Shown: in pieces, positions 1-6,889 of the stretch
Layout: each line of letters opens with the position of its first letter
How positions within the stretch are numbered: position 1 is the stretch's first letter
NCBI RefSeq assembly: GCF_006438875.1
Contig: NZ_RCZH01000006.1
Span: 1-58,643, forward strand
Reading direction: 5' to 3'
Origin: Flavobacterium pectinovorum
GTDB lineage: Bacteria > Bacteroidota > Bacteroidia > Flavobacteriales > Flavobacteriaceae
Length of the DNA: 58,643 nucleotides
Notes under the pieces: model-generated
Databases searched by the model: none
What the model saw: the letters and a program-made list of their open reading frames with translations, nothing else
What the model was told of the DNA's origin: nothing
Program-made: the position numbers and the translations under genes

Positions 1-282
1 TCGATTTATGGAGATAGTGCTTATACTGATTACGGTTTAGAAGATTTTGCCCTAATGAAAAAATGTGTTTTATTAAAAATTCAAAGAAAGTCAAATGCTA
101 AACGAACAGATACAATAGAGCAAAAAAATGAAAAGTTAAAAATGAGAAAAAGAGTAGAAACAACAATAAGCGACATAAAAAAAATGTTTCCAAGAACTAT
201 ACATGCAGTAACATTAGAAGGTTTTTTGATAAAACTGACATTGTTTGTATTTGGACTCCAGTTAAATAAAGCAATCAACTAG
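1..282 (+). mobile_element. IS982-family transposase, 3' end only (cut by window edge)
   Basis: The reading frame is open from base 1, with no start inside the window; an internal Met at base 55 is not the true start. The visible 93 residues start with IYGDSAYTDYG and contain KRVETTISDIKKMFPRTIHA and a hydrophobic C-terminal end. This is the C-terminal third of an IS982-like DDE transposase, with the last catalytic acidic region around the RVETT segment. The insertion sequence presumably ends within bases 283-345, just before vsr. Family assignment comes from recalled motif similarity; whether the element is intact to the left cannot be seen. Confidence 0.75.
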
Positions 283-345
283 CAACTTGAATTAATTAAC
301 AAAATACCATTAATTATTAAGTTCTAAACTTTAATAATTATTTTT

Positions 346-765
346 ATGGACCGAATAACTCCAGAACAAAGATCCAAAAACATGCAAGCTGTTCGCAGCA
401 CAAATACCAAAGAAGAAGTTCGTTTGGCAAAAGCATTATGGACTTTAGGTTATAGATACCGTAAAAACAATAGAACAGTTTTCGGCAAACCTGACTTTAC
501 TTTTAAAAAACTCAAAATTGCCATTTTCGTAGATTCAGAATTCTTCCACGGGAAAGATTGGGAAACCAGAAAAAAACCGCAAACCAATCCTGAATTCTGG
601 ATCAAAAAAATCGAACGAAATATTCAACGAGATATAGAAGTCAATGCATATCTAGAATCTCAAAACTGGAAGATTCTGCGTTTTTGGAGTAACGATATCA
701 AAAAGAATTTGGATTCTTGTATTCTTGAAATTCAGAACGCAATAAACGAAAGACAAATCAAGTAG
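346..765 (+). CDS. vsr: Very short patch repair (Vsr) endonuclease
   Basis: A 139-residue protein, the usual Vsr length. It opens with MDRITPEQRSKNMQAVRS, the family signature, followed by T-N-T-K-E-E, GYRYRKN, FGKPDFTF (catalytic Asp in PDF) and FVDSEFFHG (conserved active-site His). Vsr nicks 5' of the T in T:G mismatches produced by deamination of 5-methylcytosine and normally sits beside a cytosine-5 methyltransferase. No methyltransferase is visible; the IS982 end lies directly upstream. The protein has no cysteine, so the structural zinc site of E. coli Vsr is absent, as in some other family members. It probably shares a transcript with the next gene, 29 bases downstream. Confidence 0.92.
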   Translation: MDRITPEQRSKNMQAVRSTNTKEEVRLAKALWTLGYRYRKNNRTVFGKPDFTFKKLKIAIFVDSEFFHGKDWETRKKPQTNPEFWIKKIERNIQRDIEVNAYLESQNWKILRFWSNDIKKNLDSCILEIQNAINERQIK

Positions 766-794
766 ATAATTACATTTAATTAGTTGCAAAATTT

Positions 795-1568
795 ATGGAG
801 CAAAAAAGCAATAAACACGAAAACTATGAAATTCTAAATTTACTTGGTTATGGCTTATCTAAATTTGATAATTCATTTGTAAAGGAATTTGGCTTTAGTA
901 CAAAAACTGATTTCTTTAAGTATTTTGTAGAGATTGGAATAGCTAAAACAAGTAGTGTCGTAAAAAACAGAATGGATTTATTTAATCCATTTTTTACAAC
1001 TAATAATAGAAAAGGTTGGTGGCAAAATGGAGATTCTTACATCCATAGAAAACATCTAATTGATAGTTTATTTGGCAATGAAAATGTAAAAGACTATTCA
1101 AATATTGTAAAATTATATTTAAAAGAAAATTACAAGATAAAAGAGCTTTTTGTTAAAGTCAAACCAATTGTAAAATCAAGATTTAAAAAACTTCAAGAAA
1201 CAGGTTTAGAAGCTGAATTATACGTTATAAACAATTACACTGAAATTTCTAACTTTAAGAATGGAATTTTAGAAGATGCTAGATTATATGGAGATGGTTA
1301 TGATTTTCAAATTAATGTTAGCGAAAGTTCATTTTTAGCAGAAGTTAAAGGAATTAGAGAGAAAAAAGGAAAGTTTAGATTAACTGAAAAAGAGTTTCTA
1401 ATGGCTTCAGAATATAAAAATGATTATATTATTGCTTTAGTCTTAAACATGAATGATACACCAACTTTTTTAACGATTGAAAATCCCATAAATAATTTAA
1501 AATTTGAAGAAAGAATTATAAAATCTAAAGAAATTAAAGAATATCATTTAATTTCAGATATTAATTAA
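795..1568 (+). CDS. DUF3883-like PD-(D/E)XK nuclease-fold protein, possible restriction endonuclease
   Basis: 257 residues. The C-terminal half (about residues 135-225) reads GLEAELYVINNY, then DARLYGDGYDFQI, AEVKG and FLMASEYKNDYIIALVLN. This matches the DUF3883 pattern, a PD-(D/E)XK-type fold common in restriction and anti-phage genes, with the D of GYDF and the E-V-K of AEVKG as the likely catalytic set. The N-terminal half has no recognised domain and contains basic and aromatic stretches (NRKGWWQNGDSYIHRKHLI) that could bind DNA. Position right after vsr suggests the endonuclease of a restriction system whose methyltransferase is missing or lies left of the window. Nuclease fold moderately sure; restriction role inferred. 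Confidence 0.65.
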   Translation: MEQKSNKHENYEILNLLGYGLSKFDNSFVKEFGFSTKTDFFKYFVEIGIAKTSSVVKNRMDLFNPFFTTNNRKGWWQNGDSYIHRKHLIDSLFGNENVKDYSNIVKLYLKENYKIKELFVKVKPIVKSRFKKLQETGLEAELYVINNYTEISNFKNGILEDARLYGDGYDFQINVSESSFLAEVKGIREKKGKFRLTEKEFLMASEYKNDYIIALVLNMNDTPTFLTIENPINNLKFEERIIKSKEIKEYHLISDIN

Positions 1569-1652
1569 AACAGATAAAAAAAACATAATCAATTTTCAAC
1601 TTTGAATATAGCTATAATTGCGTTTTAGATTTATCTTTGAAATAAAATTCCT

Positions 1653-1922
1653 ATGTTAAGTTTAAATGAAAAAATTCAGCATTTAGAAAATTACTTGTCG
1701 CAAGCAAATGAGAATTACGCAGATACTTTTAAAGAAGATATTGTTATGTTCATAGATGATTTTACTGATCAAAATAAACTTCTGTCTTTTCTAAATAAAA
1801 TTGATTCTTTAGAAAAAATTGAAAATTGGGTTGATAAATTATGCTCTAGAATTGTTTTAAAATTTGATTCTGAAGGAGAAGAAATAAATGATTTTATATA
1901 TGATTATATACAACTTGGCTGA
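1653..1922 (+). CDS. Small acidic protein, unknown
   Basis: 89 residues, strongly acidic and predicted mostly helical (LNEKIQHLENYLSQANENY, then FIDDFTDQNKLLSFLNKID). No signal peptide, membrane segment or cysteine pair. Composition and size resemble stand-alone immunity or anti-toxin proteins, but no family is recognised and no toxin partner is adjacent. It starts 84 bases after the DUF3883 gene in the same direction and is followed 24 bases later by the small zinc-ribbon protein. Base composition is as AT-rich as the rest of the islet and more so than the housekeeping genes further right. Confidence 0.55.
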   Translation: MLSLNEKIQHLENYLSQANENYADTFKEDIVMFIDDFTDQNKLLSFLNKIDSLEKIENWVDKLCSRIVLKFDSEGEEINDFIYDYIQLG

Positions 1923-1946
1923 ATTGAAAATATTGAGAGAAAAAGA

Positions 1947-2132
1947 ATGATAGATTATTCAATTTTAGAAATCCCAACTGTACTTAATCCGCCTATAAAT
2001 CTTATAGATATTATTTACAATTGTCCTGTTTGTGATTACGAATTTGAAATAGATATGTTTGTAGATGATAATAGTTTTGTAAAATGTGACGTATGCGAAC
2101 ACATAACTAAATTTAGAATTAAAAAAATCTGA
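1947..2132 (+). CDS. Small zinc-ribbon protein
   Basis: 61 residues. Two CxxC pairs, CPVC (about residue 26) and CDVC (about residue 48), separated by roughly 20 residues with alternating acidic and hydrophobic residues. This is the layout of a minimal zinc ribbon, which usually binds one zinc ion. The N-terminal 25 residues are hydrophobic and proline-containing but not a signal peptide. It follows the acidic protein by 24 bases and could be cotranscribed. No function can be assigned; a role in nucleic-acid or protein binding is only a guess from the fold. Confidence 0.5.
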   Translation: MIDYSILEIPTVLNPPINLIDIIYNCPVCDYEFEIDMFVDDNSFVKCDVCEHITKFRIKKI

Positions 2133-2274
2133 ACTCCTGCATTATTAAACATAAGTAAGAGAAAAACAAAACTCCTAACTTGACAATTGCAACGGAGTTA
2201 CTTGCGGAGATTCCTCATTCTTCGGAATGACAAAGCAAGCGAAAAAAGTAACAAACAGAAAAAAACACAAAACA

Positions 2275-2300
2275 GAAAAGCCACTACACAGTGGCTTTTC
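2275..2300. terminator. Bidirectional hairpin terminator
   Basis: Perfect 11-bp stem GAAAAGCCACT/AGTGGCTTTTC around ACAC. It sits between the end of the accessory islet (+) and the end of the 77-residue gene (-), so it can stop both. T-runs are short on either side. Confidence 0.7.
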
Positions 2301-2310
2301 TCATTATAAA

Positions 2311-2544
2311 TCATTCAACATCCAAATAAGGATTTAATATTTCTGCTAATTCATTCAACCAATAAAAACCATCTTCAACTGATTTTGGATCGATTTGCAG
2401 GGTTTCGCATTCGCGCATTAGAGACATGGCGAGAAGATAATTTACTCTTCGAATTGCTTTTGCGAAACTTTTAGGATCAGTCGCTTGGTTGAAAAATTCG
2501 TTTAACCGCAATTCGGTTTCTTTTGAAAGGGTGTTTACACTCAT
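2311..2544 (-). CDS. Small cytosolic protein, unknown
   Basis: 77 residues, helical and amphipathic: a polar start (MSVNTLSKETELRLNEFF), a middle with SFAKAIRRVNYLLAMSLM, and an acidic end (LNPYLDVE). No membrane segment. The ATG at 2544 lies in a 17-base sequence (2541-2557) that is repeated exactly at 2662-2678, where it again contains an ATG opening an overlapping frame in a different phase. Codon use and the good terminator suggest a real gene. No function is recognised. Confidence 0.6.
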   Translation of the reverse strand: MSVNTLSKETELRLNEFFNQATDPKSFAKAIRRVNYLLAMSLMRECETLQIDPKSVEDGFYWLNELAEILNPYLDVE

Positions 2545-2682
2545 AATCTGAAAGTTTAGGTAATATAAAACCCGTACGGGTTAGCTGTCCTACGCCTTTC
2601 AGAGCGTTGCAGTTGTTTCCAATACCGCCAGCGTACCACACGGGCAAAAATTTAGTCAAGTTCATAATCTGAAAGTTTTAGG
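2541..2682 (-). promoter_or_regulatory. Duplicated leader / possible structured RNA upstream of the 77-aa gene
   Basis: On the minus strand two copies of AAACTTTCAGATTATGA (at 2678-2662 and 2557-2541) bracket about 104 bases that are richer in GC than the surroundings and contain the 12-bp palindrome ACCCGTACGGGT (2569-2580). Each copy carries an ATG; the first opens an overlapping 62-codon frame, the second starts the 77-residue protein. It could be a cis-regulatory RNA with a decoy or leader start, or a small inserted repeat. Seen directly: repeats, palindrome, two ATGs. The regulatory role is inferred. Confidence 0.35.
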
Positions 2683-2792
2683 ACTGCGAAGATACCAAAA
2701 AACGCTGTGGTTTCGGCATTCATAAAAAAGTTATGAGTAATTAATTCTTACAACTATAGTTTGATTATTGTTGCGAGGCTTCTCCCGACGCC

Positions 2793-2976
2793 CAATGTCA
2801 TTAAGTTAAGGAAAATCTATAATGCTACCGTGAAATAATCCCTCACAGAAGAAGCAAAAAAAAATTTCACACTGATTTAGCAGATTTACGCCCATTTTTT
2901 TTAATCTTTTTAATCCTTTATCCCGATAGCTATCGGGAGTGGCTTTAAAATAAAGAAGCTTAACTTAATGACATTG
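2793..2976. mobile_element. Inverted-repeat element, copy A (MITE-like)
   Basis: 184 bases bounded by the 18-bp perfect inverted repeat CAATGTCATTAAGTTAAG (2793-2810) and its complement (2959-2976). The element is flanked on both sides by CCCGACGCC (2784-2792 and 2977-2985), which looks like a 9-bp target duplication. The interior has no coding frame and includes the palindrome TCCCGATAGCTATCGGGA (2921-2938). Three more copies with the same ends lie at 38.4, 44.8 and 45.0 kb. Confidence 0.6.
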
Positions 2977-3059
2977 CCCGACGCCTCGGGACGCTCAGCC
3001 TGTCAAAAAAATAATAAAAAAATCTGTTTTTATCCGCGTTTTCACGAAGTGAATCCGTT

Positions 3060-3199
3060 AAATCCGCGTTCCATAATAACATTTCAGAATCGCCAAGTCC
3101 GACAAAAACAGCCTTGAAATTTTCCAACATTTTTTCATAATGTTTTATTAACTCATTCGTTACTTTGATCAAATTTTGATAGCTTTGAGAAACAATCAT
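3060..3199 (-). pseudogene. Possible gene remnant next to element A
   Basis: On the minus strand an ATG at 3199 opens a frame starting MIVSQSYQNLIKVTNELIKH and continuing through GDSEMLLWNADL; beyond about residue 46 the frame runs into repeat sequence (ATCCGCG-type repeats and the end of element A). The first part looks protein-like, the rest does not. It may be the 5' end of a gene destroyed by repeat insertion, or a chance frame; the hpf promoter also lies inside it. Confidence 0.2.
3180..3187 (+). promoter_or_regulatory. -7 promoter element for hpf
   Basis: TAGCTTTG fits the Bacteroidota TAnnTTTG -7 consensus and lies 28 bases before the hpf ATG. A TTTG at 3164-3167 is too close (12 bp) to be a normal -33 box, so the call is tentative. 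Confidence 0.35.
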
Positions 3200-3215
3200 T
3201 AAATAATAAACCGAT

Positions 3216-3530
3216 ATGAAAATTCAAATCAACACCGACAAGAACATCGAAGGACACGAGAGATTAGAAGCTTATTTTTCTGGCGAATTAGAAAAAGGTT
3301 TAACGCGTTTTGAGGAAAAAATAACCCGCATCGAAGTACATTTCGGAGATGAAAACGGAGAGAAATTCAGCTTACACGATAAAAAATGTGTGATTGAAGT
3401 TCGTACCGCAAAACTACAACCCATAACGGTTACAGAACACGCTGATACTCTTGAAAAAGCTTTTATCGGTGCTTTGGCAAAAGCAAAAAAAACTCTTACT
3501 ACGACTTTCGAAAAACAGAAGGCGTTTTAA
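3216..3530 (+). CDS. hpf: HPF/RaiA-family ribosome-associated factor
   Basis: 104 residues, the short HPF/RaiA form. The fold pattern is clear: MKIQINTDKNIEGHERLEAY, then TRIEVHFGDENGE, CVIEVR, LQPITVTEHADTLEKAFIGALAKAKKTL. Such proteins bind the 30S decoding region in slow growth and block translation or dimerise ribosomes. There is no long C-terminal dimerisation domain, so it is of the short type, as judged by length alone. It stands alone between a repeat region and a strong terminator at 3553-3593. ATG 3216 is the only reasonable start. Confidence 0.85.
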   Translation: MKIQINTDKNIEGHERLEAYFSGELEKGLTRFEEKITRIEVHFGDENGEKFSLHDKKCVIEVRTAKLQPITVTEHADTLEKAFIGALAKAKKTLTTTFEKQKAF

Positions 3531-3552
3531 TTCCTATAGCAACAAATGCAAA

Positions 3553-3593
3553 AATGGCATTATCTTAAATTTAGATAATGCCATTTTTTTTTT
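3553..3593 (+). terminator. Rho-independent terminator after hpf
   Basis: Stem AATGGCATTATCT/AGATAATGCCATT with a short AT loop, followed by a run of T residues (3584-3593). Classical intrinsic terminator 23 bases after the hpf stop. Confidence 0.85.
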
Positions 3594-3623
3594 ACATTGT
3601 AATTTTGTATTGCAATTAATTCT

Positions 3624-3759
3624 AACACATAGAAACATAGTCTTTGGGCTTTAAAAAAGGCGTTTCACTTATTTAAACAAACATAGTTAGCTATGTGAGA
3701 GAAATGTATTTCTTTTTTGTATTCTTTTTTTGCATCTAAAATCTATGTTTCTATGTGTT
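3624..3759. repeat. Dispersed inverted-repeat element with AACACATAGAAACATAG ends
   Basis: 17-bp perfect inverted repeat (3624-3640 and 3743-3759) around about 100 bases that include AGGCGTTTCACTT. The same end and interior motifs recur at 32362-32499 and, as a half copy, at 45417-45470. The rest of the gap 3531-3958 holds only the hpf terminator and AT-rich sequence with no coding frame. Confidence 0.6.
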
Positions 3760-3958
3760 TAAATTTTGCGCAACTCTTCGTGTTTCTTATAAACCTTAGC
3801 GAGGCTTTATAGTATACGGAAAAATAAAATTAAGATAATAATAACGCTTTTCGGTATTGTAAGAAGTAATTTTGCTCTCCCAAAAAATGAACTTGATTCT
3901 TGAACGAAAACAAGCAAATTGATTGGGATTATCTACAATAATTATTTAAAATACACTC

Positions 3959-5119
3959 ATGAAAAAGCAACTACTCGTATTACTAACCGCAGTTCTGTTA
4001 AGTTTTGGCGTAAATGCACAAGTAAAATCTTCGGAAACAAATGTTCTGGTTTTGATTTATTCTCAAAACGGCGGAACTTATAAAATGGCAAAAGCTATTG
4101 CCGAAGGAATTCAGGAATATCCAAATACAAAAGCAACAATAAAAAGAGTTCCTTCGATTAATCCGAAAGAAAAACTAAACGCTGATGTTGAGAAATTACC
4201 AATTGCCACTATTGATGAATTAGCCAATTATGACGGAATCGCTTTTGGAAGTCCCGTTCATTTTGCTAATATTAGTGCCGATATGAATTATTTTTTCAGT
4301 CAGAGTATTCCGCTTTGGACTTCTAGAACTTTAGAAGGAAAACCGGCAACTGTATTTATGTCGGCTGGATCCGGAGCAGGAAAAGAAGCTGCAATTTTGT
4401 CTTTTTGGAATATCCTTGCTTCTCACGGAATGGTAATTGTACCAACCGGAATTATGGGAACGGCAACTTTAGACAAAACAGTTCCTCAGGGAAATACGCC
4501 TTTTGGAGCAACTTCATTGGCAGGATCTACAGGAACGCGTCCGTCGCAAAGCGAATTGAATTTGGCTAAAGAACAAGGAAAAGCTTTGGCAAGAGTAGCA
4601 TCAGGATTGAGAAATACGGAGAATATAAAAGTTGTAAAAACAACTTCGACAGAAACTAAAGTCGATATCAACAAAACATTAAAAGACAATAATATTGTAC
4701 TTCCTGAAGCGCCAAAACCTGTTGGAAATTATGTTCCGTTTACGATTTCAGACCATAAAGTATATATTAATCAGGTAGCTCTTAAAGACGGAAAAATCCT
4801 GAATCCTGGAAAAGTTGGCGCAACAGTTACTGACGATCAAGCCAAAGAAGCAACTTATCAAACAATGCTGAATGTAATTGCAGTTTTAAAAGAGGCTTGT
4901 GGAGGTGATTTGAATAAAGTAAAACAATGTGTACAATTGACAGGATATTTTAACACGACTCCGGAATATACACAACATGCAGGAATTATGAATTCGGCTT
5001 CAAACTTGACGGCATTGGTTTTTGGAGAAAAAGGAAAACATGCCAGAGCAACAATTGGTGCGGCTTCATTACCTATTAATTCGGCTGTAGAAATTCAAGC
5101 GATTTTTGAAATTGAATAA
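3959..5119 (+). CDS. Exported WrbA-like flavodoxin / RidA-family fusion protein
   Basis: 386 residues in three parts. Residues 1-20 are a signal peptide (MKKQLLVLLTAVLLSFGVNA). Residues about 28-220 are WrbA-like: LVLIYSQNGGTYKMAKAIAEG (FMN-phosphate loop region), YDGIAFGSPVHFANISADM, and SHGMVIVPTG. Residues about 240-386 are a YjgF/RidA domain of the UK114-like type: PVGNYVPFTISDHKVYINQ, KVGATVTDDQAKEA, LTGYFNTTPEYT and HARATIGAASLP with the conserved Arg. RidA proteins hydrolyse reactive enamines/imines; WrbA-type proteins are NAD(P)H:quinone reductases. Both are normally cytosolic, so an exported fusion is odd. No operon partner. Substrate unknown. Confidence 0.8.
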   Translation: MKKQLLVLLTAVLLSFGVNAQVKSSETNVLVLIYSQNGGTYKMAKAIAEGIQEYPNTKATIKRVPSINPKEKLNADVEKLPIATIDELANYDGIAFGSPVHFANISADMNYFFSQSIPLWTSRTLEGKPATVFMSAGSGAGKEAAILSFWNILASHGMVIVPTGIMGTATLDKTVPQGNTPFGATSLAGSTGTRPSQSELNLAKEQGKALARVASGLRNTENIKVVKTTSTETKVDINKTLKDNNIVLPEAPKPVGNYVPFTISDHKVYINQVALKDGKILNPGKVGATVTDDQAKEATYQTMLNVIAVLKEACGGDLNKVKQCVQLTGYFNTTPEYTQHAGIMNSASNLTALVFGEKGKHARATIGAASLPINSAVEIQAIFEIE

Positions 5120-5143
5120 ACGGTTTATTGGTTTACAAATGTG

Positions 5144-5280
5144 AATAAATTTGGGAACGTTTTGTGTTGTCCCTACGGGACAAATTAACCATCTTCATTT
5201 TTTTTTTGCTACCGACAGATAATCTCTCCGAGATATTTTTCTAAATACTCCGTTAGGAGTTAAATGTTGGTAGAAATATA
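5144..5280. repeat. Palindromic intergenic repeat region
   Basis: Contains GTCCCTACGGGAC (5169-5181), CTCTCCGAGA and CTACCGACAG...TTGGTAG-type pairing, the same style as GTCCCATTGGGAC and CGTTCCTAAGGAACG in the repeat at 45.2-45.4 kb. Noncoding. Confidence 0.4.
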
Positions 5281-5322
5281 AAAAGGGGCGACTAAGCGTT
5301 TTGCATAGTCAGCCCCTTTTTA
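5281..5322. terminator. Bidirectional terminator between convergent genes
   Basis: Stem AAAAGGGGC...GCCCCTTTT with an inner GACTA/TAGTC pairing, followed by T residues on the plus strand and preceded by A residues. It separates the WrbA-RidA gene (+) from the repeat lipoprotein (-). Confidence 0.7.
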
Positions 5323-5356
5323 TATTGGTGGCACGCCCAGATTATTGACGTAAATA

Positions 5357-6013
5357 TTATGATTTTGGCAACGGAGCTCCAACTGCAATATCACAGCGAT
5401 GTCCGGTTTGCCCGTGTGGCGGATTCATTCCTTCGGCAGTTGCAACTGGTTTTTCTGTGCTCAATAAAGCTGGAACTGCATTATTTGCAGGTGGCGAAAC
5501 GGTAAAATTTTGGGTCGTGGTTCCGCTTTGGGCAGGAGTCGCAGCAACTGGTTTCGCTACAGGAGAATTCAAAGGTGCTCCAACCGGAATATCACATCTG
5601 TGTCCTGGCTGACCATGCGAAGGATTCATTCCTTTGGCTACTTTTACGGGTGCAGCAGTTGTTGTCGTAACTACATTTTGCTGACTTGGGTTTACCTGAA
5701 CGGTTTGTACAGGTTGCGCTGTAGCAGTTTGTCCTTGTGTTGGTGCCGAATTTAATGGAGCGCCAACTGCAATATCGCAACGATGTCCGGGTTGTCCGTG
5801 TGCAGGATTTAATCCGGCATTACTACTCAAAACCGTGTTCGGGTTTGTTGCGGGATTTTGAACTACTGACTGCGTCTTTGTAGTGTCTTTTGCTAATCCT
5901 AATTTAACCAACTCAGATGCTGGCGTACTTTCTTGTGGTTCCAATTCTTTCTTGCAGGAAACAAAAACCAAGGAAGTGACAAATATTGATGTGATAAGTA
6001 TTTTTGGATTCAT
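5357..6013 (-). CDS. Lipoprotein with three HGQPGHRCDI repeats
   Basis: 218 residues from ATG 6013, chosen because it starts directly at the signal peptide. MNPKILITSIFVTSLVFVSC gives a lipobox with Cys20. The mature protein is a low-complexity Pro/Thr/Gln/Val linker carrying three near-identical 22-residue units at about 67-88, 128-149 and 195-216: NP(A/S/P)HGQ(P/T)GHRCDI(A/P)VGAPL. Each unit has two His and one Cys, suggesting metal or haem binding or a redox role; not proven. The motif is familiar from other Flavobacteria proteins of unknown function. It likely sits in the periplasm or on an outer-membrane face. Monocistronic, ending at a shared terminator. Confidence 0.8.
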   Translation of the reverse strand: MNPKILITSIFVTSLVFVSCKKELEPQESTPASELVKLGLAKDTTKTQSVVQNPATNPNTVLSSNAGLNPAHGQPGHRCDIAVGAPLNSAPTQGQTATAQPVQTVQVNPSQQNVVTTTTAAPVKVAKGMNPSHGQPGHRCDIPVGAPLNSPVAKPVAATPAQSGTTTQNFTVSPPANNAVPALLSTEKPVATAEGMNPPHGQTGHRCDIAVGAPLPKS

Positions 6014-6138
6014 GATGTATATTTTTAAAGCAATCAAAGATACTAAATCCTATTGTACCATATAAGTGATGTAAGATAATTTAAGTTTTGTCTTATGATT
6101 TTAATCTCGCAGAGTCGCAAAGTTTTTCGCTCATTTTG

Positions 6139-6242
6139 TGTCATTTCGACCGGAGGGAGAAATCACATTCGTGACTCGACAAAGATTATTGCCTTACTAT
6201 ACGGAGTTTCTAGTGTGATTTCTCCCTCCGGTCGAAATGACA
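6139..6242. repeat. Long hairpin repeat, 29-bp perfect arms
   Basis: Arms 6139-6167 and 6214-6242 (TGTCATTTCGACCGGAGGGA... and complement) are perfect inverted repeats around a 46-base loop containing GACTCGACAAAGATT. Two relatives occur at 10696-10797 and 38707-38802. The rest of 6014-6397 contains TTTGCGACTTCGCGA-type repeats (about 6100-6130 and 6330-6355) and no gene. Confidence 0.75.
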
Positions 6243-6397
6243 AAACAGTACGATTTTAATCTGTGGCTTTAAAAAAATTTTGCGTCTTTGCGCGATTAAA
6301 TCACGACCAACAGTAAAAAATAAAACTTTGCGACTTCGCGACTTTGCGAGATTAAACTATAATTTTTGCTAACTTTAAATCCAAAACAAAGCCTTTT

Positions 6398-6889
6398 ATG
6401 AAAAAATCAATTCTACTTTTATTATTCGTTGCTTCTTTTGCAAATGCACAAACTTCCGAAAAAGAAAAAGTAAGTCAAACAATTGATGCGTGGCACAAAG
6501 CTGCCGCTGATGTGAAATTCGACGACTATTTTAATCTCATGGCCGATGATGCTATTTTCATTGGAACGGACGCTACCGAAAATTGGGTTAAAAAAGATTT
6601 TAAAATTTGGGCAAAACCTTTCTTTGACAAAGGGACAACCTGGAATTTTACGGCTCTTGAACGTCATATCTTTTTTGATAAAACGGGGGAAATTGCCTGG
6701 TTTGATGAATTGCTAAATACGCAAATGAAAATTTGTCGTGGTTCTGGCGTTTTGATAAAAGTGGGGAAAGAATGGAAAATTCAGCATTATGTTTTATCGA
6801 TGACAATTCCGAATGATGACGTTAATGCAGTGATTAAGGTAAAAACGCCTATCGAAGACGTTTTGATTGAGAAGCTTAAGAAAAAATAA
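6398..6889 (+). CDS. Exported NTF2/SnoaL-like protein (DUF4440-type)
   Basis: 163 residues. Signal peptide MKKSILLLLFVASFANA, then a compact NTF2-like domain: IDAWHKAAADVKFDDYFNLM, ADDAIFIGTDATENW, HIFFDKTGEIAWFDELLNT and GSGVLIKVGKEWKIQHYVLS. NTF2-like cone folds act as small-molecule binding proteins or isomerases; the substrate cannot be read. The pocket-side residues Asp, Trp and His are present. It stands alone; after its stop the same frame stays open for 52 codons without an ATG (6890-7048). Family assignment fairly sure, function unknown. Confidence 0.8.
   Translation: MKKSILLLLFVASFANAQTSEKEKVSQTIDAWHKAAADVKFDDYFNLMADDAIFIGTDATENWVKKDFKIWAKPFFDKGTTWNFTALERHIFFDKTGEIAWFDELLNTQMKICRGSGVLIKVGKEWKIQHYVLSMTIPNDDVNAVIKVKTPIEDVLIEKLKKK

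Noticed and set aside
2477..2665. 62-codon frame on the minus strand overlapping the 77-aa gene
   Set aside because: It overlaps the better gene in another frame and starts in the repeated leader; kept only as part of the leader element.
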